NCBI RefSeq assembly: GCF_020921035.1
Contig: NC_063160.1
Location: 22,789,595-22,853,594 of the forward strand
Direction of reading: 5' to 3'
Source: Rhodamnia argentea
Taxonomy: Eukaryota; Streptophyta; Magnoliopsida; Myrtales; Myrtaceae
Length of the DNA stretch: 64,000 nucleotides
Below the pieces are notes generated by a model, which was not told where the DNA came from, ran no database searches, and saw only the letters and a program-made list of their open reading frames with translations. Positions 48,911 through 58,605 of this stretch are shown one piece after another. The number at the start of each line of letters is the position of its first letter. The first letter of the stretch is position 1. Position numbers and translations under genes: made by a program.

Positions 48911-51900
48911 TGTGACATCCTGAAATTTTGACGTCTATAAGAAAAATCATAAATTCCAGTTTGGAAAATAAATTTGGATTTTGAGAATTTAAGAAACGAT
49001 GATTGATTGTTTCGAGAAAAAATCAAGTTTGAATAGTCAAACGTTGACTCGTAGTATCGAGACCCTTTCCGTGAAAATTTAGCCTTAACCGAACCCTAAA
49101 TGTGAAAATACCATTTTTGCCCTTAGTCGATTTAGCCAAATGATTACTGGTATAATTTTGCCAATTTACCAAAATGCCATCAGATTTTTGCACTATAATA
49201 CAAAATTTAAAGTTGATGTGAGGTGATGTGGGCCCCTCCCCTTGTCATGTTTTTTTTTTGGGCCGCCCCTCCCTTACGTCTCTTTTTCTCTCTCTCTACT
49301 TTTCTTTTCTTCCCCATGTCAGCAGGCTGACATCAACGGCTGACCTCCTCCCCAAGTTTTTCTTTTTGACTTATTCCACACACACTCACTCTCTCACCCA
49401 CACGCGAGAAACCCCCTACCCCGGGCGCCCCCCTCCCTCACTGTTCATCATCTTCTTTCTTCTGTTTTCTTTCTTTCCTCCTCCGACAGCCCCTCAACGC
49501 CGACGCCCGACCACCATCACCACCACGCCTCACCGCCGTCTGTCCTCGCCGCCGCGCCAGCCGTCGTTCGTAGCCGCCAGCCGCAGACTCAGGTGGTCGG
49601 GAGTCCTGCGGCTAACCCACACCGTCGCTGCCTTGCCGACCCGTCGTTGCCCACCCCACCGCCGTGAGCCGAGCCCAGCCGATCCGAGACCCGCCGTGCG
49701 GAGCCGCGAGTTCCGTCGGCCGCGAACCACCCCCGAACCCAAACCCGAGAGATCCTGCGCGGTCGGCCGCCGTGAACCTGTGAGCTTCAGCCAGTTAAGA
49801 CCAACGGCCCTCCTCCGCCCAAACCTCAGCCGCGTCGCGCCTCCACCTGCCGTGCTCCAACAGCCTCGATCCAGCCCCGCGAGTCGCCGCTACCCAGCCC
49901 TGACGCTAGTCGAGAACCCCAGATCCAAAACCCCCCAACATCCGACGCCGGACCCGCGAGATTCCGAAGCCGAGAGCCCCAGCCATGCCGACCGCCAAGC
50001 CACCTGCGAGCAGCTCAGCTCGTGACCCGAGACCCGACCGGAGACTGTGGCTGACCCAATCCGAAGCCCTCTGCCCTTGCACCCGAAAACCGACCCGACC
50101 CGATGGCCCTGTGACCTTAGCTCATGAGATCCGGACCCAAACCGTACCGCCACGGGCTTCGCACGTCTCTAGACGCTCGTGAACCCCATGCGTTGTCGTG
50201 GGCATCACCGACATTCCCGAGTCGTCACCGAACTATAATTTAGTTTGTGAATTAATCCTTAATATCTTATTATATCGTTAATTGTCATTAGTATTAATTT
50301 AATTAATGTTAATCACGGGATAATCAGCTGGAGCCGAGTGGATCGTAAATTGTCAGACCGGTTAATTAAAATGGGCTTAATTAATTGTAATCGAATTAAT
50401 TTATTATAGTCGGGCTAATTAACCGTGATCGGGATAATTGATAATTAATTATTATTATCGAATGGCTACTGGATGATTATTAATTGATTGTTGTGTGCAT
50501 TGGGTGTGTATATATGTATATATATGCGAGAATTAATAATCATGTATCAGATACAAAGTCTAGTGGATAAATTATGCATTCGTATAACCACGTGTGAAAT
50601 TAAATTACGTATTTGAGCATGAAAAATGGCATGAGGCCGAGTTTTTAAGCACAACCGTATGAGCATTGAATTAAATGCAAAGATAAAAATTGGTTGGTTG
50701 CCTGGCATGCTTGTGTAATCACATGATGAATGCATGATATGATTGTGCCGGCGAGAGTTCGGAATCACATAGCTTATCGTATGCCAGATATGATCGTGCC
50801 GGCGAGAGTTCGAGATCACACGACTTATCGGTCCCACGACGGTCGGTACAGGCGGGAGTTCGGATTCACACAACTGGTCGGATGCCGGTCGTGGCAAGTC
50901 GTGGACTGATGCTCTCTATAGGAATGCTTGATATGTCTATGTTGATGGGAGTTCGGAATTACATGGCTTATCGACCACCGTTGTCGAAGGAATGGGATGA
51001 AGTCCGGTCATGCTGAAAAAACACTAATTGTCTAGTGTGCTGAGCACCAACCGCTCAGTGTGCCGGGCCGATTGGACTTTAATAATCGGAACACGTGTGG
51101 TATACTATGTACGCAAGTCGCAACGAATGTTTCGGTTGTATGTCTTGGTTTGTGTGATTGTTAAGTCGTGTCGAGTATTTCATATGTGTGAACTAATGTG
51201 GGGTAAGCTTGCATATGATTGGTGTTATACTGTTGGATTGTGCCTGTTCTCGTGATAGCTAGAGCGTTGCGTAGGTCGCATAATATTGATCCGTTATTGA
51301 TGTTGTCTTGCAAGTATAGGGTGTCGTAAGTGAATCAACGCCCTAGTCGGACTTAGGCGTTGACTCACTAAGATTTATTTCTCACCCCCTTGTCGTGACA
51401 CCTTTTCAAGACCGAGTTAATAGAGCGGCGCTCGGTCAAGTTCGAAGTTCCTATTCACCAGTCATTTGGTATTATTCGATATCAAATACCATCCCATTCC
51501 AGGTCCGGACCGAGTTTGGGAACGTCACGAGACAACATTGTGGGTTAAGGAGGGGTTGGGGTACCTAGTACCCCACCGCTTTGCAGCCTGGCATGTGAGT
51601 CAAGGCGACTTTCTCTACAGCCTGATCCCGGGATTCCAAGGGCCGCCAACTACGACCCCTAGATTCCATGCCCGGAACTTGATGGATGTTGATATGCTTG
51701 ATGGGGAAGCAGTGGACCCAACTTAGACTCGGATTACGATTTGATGACACCGCCTAGTTACGGCTCCCGAGTAGTGTAGGTGGTGCCCTTTTTTAGAAAC
51801 GTTTGGATGTGGGTGCCGAGGGTAACGTAGCCCATCTTTTGAAGTAGATATGACTTTAACCTTGCCCCGACCTACCTATCTTTTTGTTAGTCTTAGAGAG

Positions 51901-52164
51901 CCGCCTCGAAGTAGGGGGTTGTTTATGTATAACTCTGTAGGGTTAAAGATTATCTGCTAATGTAATGAAATCTTTTGCTGTTGAACCGTTGTTGTGTATC
52001 CCGCTTTATTATCCATGCTTATTGTGTTGTCTAGGAGTAAATTATTTTTGCATGCATAATTAAAGAGTAAAACAAATGGATCAATAATATATCTTAGACG
52101 TTATCCTTTGTGACTTGAGGCGTTTAGGTAGGGTTGTTGCGGGTCAGGGGATCAAGGCATGACA
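48911..52164. mobile_element. Solo LTR or LARD-type retroelement, 3254 bp, with 5-bp target duplication
   Basis: The element starts TGTGACATCC and ends GGCATGACA, giving the TG...CA ends of an LTR. It is flanked by perfect 5-bp direct repeats ATTAA (48906-48910 and 52165-52169), the signature of LTR-retrotransposon integration. I found no gag, pol or second LTR copy inside, so a very long solo LTR is the simplest reading; a non-coding LARD is the alternative. A TATA-like string (CTATAATA, about 49191) precedes a pyrimidine-rich and then GC-rich stretch at 49240-50200. Tandem GGCGAGAGTTCGG-type repeats lie at 50740-50975. Confidence 0.75.
50738..50975. repeat. Degenerate tandem repeats inside the LTR-type element
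   Basis: Four diverged units share a core like GGCGAGAGTTCGGAATCACA followed by AGCTTATCGG. They start near 50748, 50799, 50849 and 50944. Spacing is about 50 bp for the first three. Confidence 0.75.
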
Positions 52165-52169
52165 ATTAA

Positions 52170-52740
52170 GGTCGGGCTCCGGTCCATAGAGGATGGGCTT
52201 GAGATCCTAGTGCACGTGTGTCAAGTACATCAAGGTCAAGCTTGGGTCCATCGCACTCAGGCCTTGGTCCATGGCAGTTGCACTTGAGTTGACATAGGTC
52301 GGGCTCAAGACCCCGCAGCTCGTGCCCAAGTCCAAGTTAATCGGGGCCAATTCCCGAGCCCTAGTGCCCGTGCCTGAGTCCTCGACGCCCAAGCTCAAGA
52401 CCACAGAGCCCATGCTTGGATCCCCGCAGCTAAGTTTGGGCCACTGAGGCCATGGCTTGGGATTTCGGTGCCCGTGCCTAGGTCGGCCCCGGGATCTTGA
52501 CACCCATGCTCGGGTCACCAACGCATTGGCCCGTGTCCCCACTCCAAGGGGTCAAGTCCTCGATGCCCGGGACATGGGTTTGCGGTGGTCAATTTGTGAC
52601 CTTGGGGCCCACATCCAGTTCCATCGAGGCCAAGCCATCAAGTCGAGTCCCGGTTCTTGGCACCCACGCTTGAGTCCATTTAGGCTTGGCTTGGGACTCG
52701 GTGTCAATACTTGAGTCTTTGACTGTTCATACGCTAGTCA
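52170..52740. repeat. Right part of a degenerate GC-rich tandem array
   Basis: Words such as GTGCCCGTGCCTGAGTCC, CTCGATGCCC, CAAGCTTGGGTCCAT and GGCTCAAGACC recur at roughly 20-45 bp intervals with heavy divergence. It is a minisatellite-like block with no coding meaning. Confidence 0.65.
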
Positions 52741-52852
52741 CTAACTCTTGAATCATTTATGTCTAATTAAGAAAATCATATCAAATTTTCGTTACTACAC
52801 GACAAAAAATATATATCTCCCCCACACATCCATCCTGAAATTTGGGACGAAA

Positions 52853-53210
52853 TCAGTACAAGCATTCAGTAGTAGAGCAAAAATCTATCGAGTGTAGACA
52901 CGAGGAACAAGTCGAATACTGCATTGACACGCAAAGGAACATTCCACCATCGCTCAGGCACTTGACTCTTGCGTTGCTGGATAAAAGATTCTGAAACTCA
53001 TCACGTTGCAGTACAGAAGCCACGCCGCCCGCGGTACACCCGGAAAGAACAACCCAGAGTACCAAAAGATTAATCAATAGGAAAACGAAGAGCAAAACCA
53101 TAAGGTTTCAGAAGATGCGCAAGAAAGAAGGAAAGATGCATCGAGACGCTCGCGGTTGGCGGTGAGGGCGATCTCTTTAGGCTCCATTTCATCCTCCATT
53201 GTCGGAATAT
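52853..53210 (-). other. Possible decayed small gene or spurious frames
   Basis: A minus-strand frame beginning MEDEMEPKEIALTANRERLD (ATG near 53200) runs about 42 codons. An overlapping frame, 82 aa at 52853-53101, opens with a strongly hydrophobic stretch ([19 protein letters not shown]). The two could be parts of one small membrane protein broken by a frameshift, but I do not recognise the family and no splice solution was clear. Confidence 0.2.
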
Positions 53211-53289
53211 GATTAGTCGGCTGGCGATAATGATTGGCGATGGTTGGAGGAGACTACGATCACGCGGTGGCCTAGGAAGCAATAATTGA

Positions 53290-54437
53290 GTGAGTCCCTC
53301 ATCACTCTATTGTTGGAAGATAGCATGATTTGTAAAATTATATTAATTTTTTTATTATCCAATTCGACTTATCCGACTCATGTCATGGACAGATTTATCC
53401 GGTTTGGAGGATGTCGCCAAATACCGGATGTGATATATATATTATCTTATTCGGACTCAAACTCAATCTATCAAACATAATCGAAATGCCTATGGGAAAG
53501 TATGACCGAGTTGAAATACCTTTCACCAAATGTTGAGATTTGGTTTTTTGTGAATCTGGTTTGGCAGCATTCAGAGATTCAGATAGGAATTGGATTGTGC
53601 AACAAGGTCAAGAACTACTAAATCTAAAATAAAAGAAAATAAACAGTTTGGTTGGCGATCGTGGATTCCTTCTACTATACACGCTGACTTTCATAGTCTT
53701 ACGACAAAGCACAATCGCTCATAGTCAGTTAATAAAATTATAGATGACTACAAATGCATTTCCATAACTTTAGGCCTCATGATTGTACATCGACCTTATT
53801 CGTAGGCAGTAACAACTCCTCAAGTGCTACGTGACTTAACCATCGGTGTCTTCATCTTCAGTCAACATCTTCACTTTATTTTCTTTCTTCATATCTCGCG
53901 TCAATACTCACCCAACTTTATCAACTGATTATCGTCGACCAATCTCCATCAAATGTCGATAGCTGTACACCACATTCGTCAATAATTGTCGTTAGCATCA
54001 CAAGTATTTCCATTATCGGTAGCTCATTGATAATTAAATCGCATTCGACACCGAGTTTTATATTAATCTAGATTGGTCATTTGTTGATTACAAAAACTTA
54101 AGTCATTTCATGATGTTAGTACACCGTTACGAAGAACTTATAATCAAAGTAATAATTAAAAGATTAACCAAGCTTTTACGAGTGATTTGCGGGGACAAGA
54201 TTTTAATACGGGATAAATAAAATAAATTCAAGCTTTGCATATGAGAAAGGAAATTGGAATATCATTGGGAAAACGTCGAAAGTAAGATGGTTCAAGAAAT
54301 GGGACATATTAAGTAGTAATTAATTTTTTTGGATAAGTTAAATATTGCTTAAATTTAAAATTGACCCACCAAAAACAATACACATGTCGCGGCGCTTGCA
54401 ATATAACTAGAGGAGGCAATCCAGGGCCGTAAGCCTA
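53290..54437. other. AT-rich intergenic region upstream of the second PPR gene
   Basis: No supported gene or transposon ends. The final few hundred bases are the presumed promoter of the PPR gene. Confidence 0.5.
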
Positions 54438-56566
54438 ATGAATGAAGTCATCACCCCCATCGCTCGTGGGGCACCTTCGTCCATCTTCTTCAGAAACCGC
54501 TACTCCACCAATGCCAACGTTGTTAGCTTGTTCAGCAAGTACGTGGACAGAACCAATGTCTGGTCTTGGAATTCGGTCATCGGTGAGTTGGCTCGCGGTG
54601 GCGACTCGGTTGAGGCTCTTCAAGCCTTCGCGTCAATGCGAAAGGCCTCGCTCAAACCCAACCGCTCCACGTTCCCTTGCGCCATCAAGTCCTGCTCTGC
54701 CTTGCTCGACCTCTTCTCCGGAAAACAGGCCCATCAGCAGGCTTTGAAGTTTGGGTACGAGCCTGACCTTTTTGTTTCGTCGGCTCTGATTGATATGTAC
54801 TGTAAATGTGGCGATTTAGGGGATGCAAGAAAGGTGTTTGATGTAATTCCTCAGAAAAATGTTGTCTCTTGGACGTCGATGATTGCCGGGTATGTTCAAA
54901 ATGACGAGGGGCGCGAAGCGTTGTCTCTTTTCAAAAAGTTTTTGGTCGAGGAGAGTGAGTGTGCCCGAGATGCGGAGGTTTTTGTCGATTCAGTGGCCAT
55001 GACTTCTGTGCTGTCAGCTTGTTCTCATGCTTCCAATGAGGTAACTACCAAAGGGGTTCATGGGTTTGTTGTCAAAAGAGGTTTTTATGGGGTTGTGGGC
55101 GTCGGGAACGCTTTGATGGATGCGTATGCAAAGTGTGGCAAGTTGGCTGCATCGAGGAAAGTGTTTGATGAAATGACTGAAAGAGATGACTTTTCCTGGA
55201 ATTCAATGATTGCGGTGTATGCACAGAATGGAGATGCGGCAGAGGCTTTGCAACTTTTCGCCAATATGATAAAGGATGGCGACAGTGATTACAATGCCGT
55301 GACACTTTCTGCTGCCTTGTTAGCCTGTGCATGTTCTGGGGCTCTACGTGCAGGAAAGTGCATACATGATCAGGTACTTGGAATTTGTCTATCTAGATTT
55401 AAATACAACTTTGCAAATATTTTTTTATCCCCAGATTAGCCTTGAGGAAATATGTTTCCTGAGACAAATGAGTTATTGTCAATCTGAAGTTCGATTTTGT
55501 TGAAACCTTGTGCCTTACATAGGTTATGAAGATGGACTTGGAGGACAATGTGATTGTGGGCACCTCTATCATTGACATGTACTACAAATGTGGGAGAGTT
55601 GAGATGGCATGGAGGGCATTTGATCGCATGAGGGACAAAAATGTGCGGACATGGACCGCAATGATTGCTGGTTATGGAATGCATGGCCGTGCCAGAGAAG
55701 CTTTAGAAGTTTTCTATGAGATGATTAGAACTGGAGTTAGACCTAATTATGTGACTTTTGTATCAGTTTTAGCTGCTTGCAGCCATGCTGGTCTAGTTGA
55801 TGAAGCTTGGCGTTGGTTTAGTTCCATGTTTCATGAGTACAACATTGAACCTGGGATTGAGCATTATGGCTGCATTGTTGATCTTCTTGGGCGCGCTGGA
55901 TATGTCAGTAAAGCCTATGAGCTAATCAACGGAATGAAGGTGAAACCAGATTTTGTTGTTTGGGGTTCTTTGCTTGGTGCCTGTAGAACTCACAACAATG
56001 TCGAGCTTGCGGAACTTGCAGCGAGGAAGTTATTTGAATTAGACCCAGATAACTGTGGTTACTATGTATTGCTTTGCAACATTTATGCTGATGCTGAAAG
56101 ATGGGAAGATGTGGAGAGGATGAGAACAATAATGAATGGCCGCGGGCTAGTCAAAACACCTGGGTATAGTTTGGTTGAACTAAAAGGTAGGGTACACATG
56201 TTTTCAGTTGGGGACAAGGGGCACCCTCAGCATGAGAGGATATATGAGTACTTGGAGAAAATATATGTGAAATTGAAACAAGCTGGTTATTTACCCAATA
56301 TCACATCAGTTGTCCATGATGTCGAGCATGAAGAGAAGGAAATCACCCTTCAAGTTCACAGTGAAAAATTGGCTGTTGCCTTTGGGATCATGAATTCAGC
56401 TCCTGGTACAGTCATTCATATCATTAAGAATCTCAGAGTTTGTACTGACTGTCACACAGTAATCAAATTGATCTCCAAGATATTTAATAGAGAAATTGTG
56501 GTAAGAGATGCAAAAAGATTTCACCATTTTAGAAATGGGCTGTGTTCATGTGGAGACTACTGGTGA
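54438..56566 (+). CDS. DYW-class PPR protein, one intron, 659 aa
   Basis: Exons 54438-55373 and 55523-56566, joined in phase 0 by a 149-bp GT-AG intron (HDQ | VMKMDLEDN); 660 codons. The sequence carries PPR motifs of P, L and S types ([45 protein letters not shown]), then E and E+ domains and a complete DYW domain. That domain has HSEKLAVAF and CTDCH as zinc-binding deaminase motifs and CGDYW as the last five residues. It is a site-specific C-to-U editing factor of an organelle. The order and the [31 protein letters not shown] junction match the mitochondrial protein I recall as Arabidopsis At3g26782, including the length. An intron within a DYW gene is less common than the intronless form. 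Confidence 0.95.
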
Positions 56567-57735
56567 TGGGTGGGAAATTGAGAGGCAAATGAAGAATGGG
56601 AAACACAAGATTCTGAGGAACTCATTTTTCGATGAGGATGATGAAAGAACATCAGAGAAACTCGAGTCTAGGGGAACAATCACGGGTCATGCACAGTATA
56701 TAGTATGCAGAATCTAGAAAAGGAGAGAGTTCTCGATGCTTGGTGGGGAAAGTTACTGCAAGGGCTGCTTTGAATGCCACACTTTTTCCAGAATCAAAAT
56801 GCCATGATCTGTTTTTGTTTTGTCTTTGGTATGTGAGTTATAATCCAAGATGGTTATTGCTTCTGAAGTGGAAACTGTCTTTATCTAAGAGAAGTGATTT
56901 CCACATGCACAGCAATATGAGTTTACACAAGCAGTTCAACGAAATCATAGTAACATCCTTCATTCATTGTCAAATTCACACACCCAACAGGCTGTACTTT
57001 CCTAGACAGGTGAATAACCAGGATATGTTCTCCAAAAAATTGCTTATGAAGTCAGAAATCTGGAACAATCAGCAACTCTTCCCAGCTATGGAGAGATTTC
57101 TGGAAACTGTGAATTCACAAGAGATTTCTTGGGCCTGTCAGTTTCTGTGGCTATTGCTCATGAGCTCTGGTGTGTGTTATCCTCTGGAGCTAAAAATTCA
57201 TCAGCCTTCTTAAAGCAATGCGCTGATTCCAAGTACCAACACTTCATCTGCAAGTATATATTTGGGACAGACTAAGCCTCGAGGCGCCTCTAATTGGCAT
57301 CGGACAGCTTGAGACGTAAGCTCTTCTGCGGACTCACTCACTCTGTCAACGGTTCTCAAGGAAATGCGTACTGAGTATTTGCTTTTGCAAGTATATACTG
57401 ACTTGGTTGTTTTCAGAGGGGGCTAAATTTTTTTTTTAATTTCCTCAGAAACACTCTGGAAAGCTCTCAGATGGAGCATTCCATTCTAAGATTCCATTCT
57501 AGAATTTGGACAGCGTCCCTCCGTCCCAGCTGCGTGAAGAATTTCGACGTAGGATGAGTAATTGCGATCTTTGATTAAATCAAGTAATTAAGTGAAATAT
57601 TAACTTTTTTTTTGTGGTTGTTAATGTTGGTTGGTGTATGTGACATTCCGGCATTGAAAAGACAGTACTGATGCGTTTCCCCAGAAATGAGCACGTGAAA
57701 ATTATCAACTTACATGCAAACTGGATAAATCTAAA
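56567..57735. other. PPR 3' region and spacer
   Basis: The 157-aa frame at 56740-57213 starts 174 bp after the PPR stop and has no recognised family; I treat it as chance within the 3' UTR. No other gene was seen. Confidence 0.45.
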
Positions 57736-58303
57736 GGAAAATTTCAAAAAAGGTTCTCAAGTGCCCTCATTTTCTCAAATAAAAGCTTGAAGTGAACTTT
57801 ATTTCAAATAAGGGCCTCAAGTGTCTTAATTGTGTCAAAGGAGGATCAGAAGTGCATATTGTTTCAACTAAGGATATAAAGTGACTATATTAGTCTAGAA
57901 AAAAGGACCTGAGTCATTTTAGCTAGGGATATTTTGATCATTTACTATTTTATTTTATTTTATACTTTTTCTGTTTTTTAAGAAATTTTGAAAAACAACA
58001 ATTTAAAAAAAAAAAAAAAAGAAAGGATGAGCACAGGCAGAAGGTCGTGTTTTTTTTTTTTTAAATTTTCTGTTTTTGTTTTAATTTAATTAAATTTATA
58101 TTTTTATGAAAATACCCTCTACCCTCCCGAAAATTTGGCCTACCAGAAGGCCAAATCCTTATTTGAAACAATTATAATAACTTCAGGCCTTTTTTTGAAA
58201 CAATCAAGGCAATTCACGCCTTTATTGGAACAAAGTTTATTTCGAGTCTTTATTTGAAAAAATGAGGGTACTTAAAGCCTTTTTTTTTTTTTTTTAATTT
58301 TCC
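57736..58303. mobile_element. Fold-back / MITE-like element with about 100-bp inverted arms
   Basis: The left arm runs from GGAAAATTTCAAAAAAGG through CAAGTGCCCTCATTTTCTCA and CTTTATTTCAAATAAGGGCC to about 57845. The right arm, reverse-complemented from 58303 back to about 58180, reads the same succession with roughly 75-80% identity by eye: GGAAAATT, poly-A, GGCTTTAAGTACCCTCATTT, TTTCAAATAAAG, ACTTTGTTCCAATAAAGGCG. The core is AT-rich and non-coding with poly-A and poly-T runs. No clear target duplication was seen. Long arms hint at a Mutator-like or fold-back class, but this is inference. Confidence 0.75.
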
Positions 58304-58304
58304 C

Positions 58305-58390
58305 TACGTGGCATTCTTGAAGACTGAGTCAACGGGAGTGTGCCACGTGGTGGGCGTTGACTTTCAAAACAGCGGAGACTCTACGTGTCA
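58305..58390 (+). promoter_or_regulatory. ACGTG-core cluster upstream of the phosphate carrier gene
   Basis: Within 300 bp of the ATG lie ACGTGGC (58305-58311), a palindromic G-box CACGTG (58344-58349), a W-box core TTGAC (58357-58361) and an ABRE-like ACGTGTC (58383-58389). Such clusters are typical of stress- or ABA-responsive plant promoters. Only the motifs are seen; the response is inferred. Confidence 0.5.
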
Positions 58391-58605
58391 GCGGCCGGAG
58401 AGTGTCAAAATCGCAATTCTCGGAAAGGGAGGATCGCGTACGCGATTGGAGTGGAGGGATACTGTCCACTTAGAAAGCAATAACAGAAAACTGAATCGAA
58501 CATTTGCACAACATCAAATCAAATAAAAAATATAAAAAAACCCCTCAATTCTAAGTCAGCCATTTCTTTCTCTGGCGCTCTGAGCAATGTCCGTCGATTG
58601 CAGCC

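Noticed and set aside
49228..50025. 265-aa plus-strand open frame
   Set aside because: Composition is Pro/Arg/Ser low complexity with no domain and it lies within the LTR-type insertion, so it is not annotated as a gene.
56740..57213. 157-aa frame downstream of the second PPR gene
   Set aside because: No recognisable family, unusual composition, and position within the expected 3' UTR.
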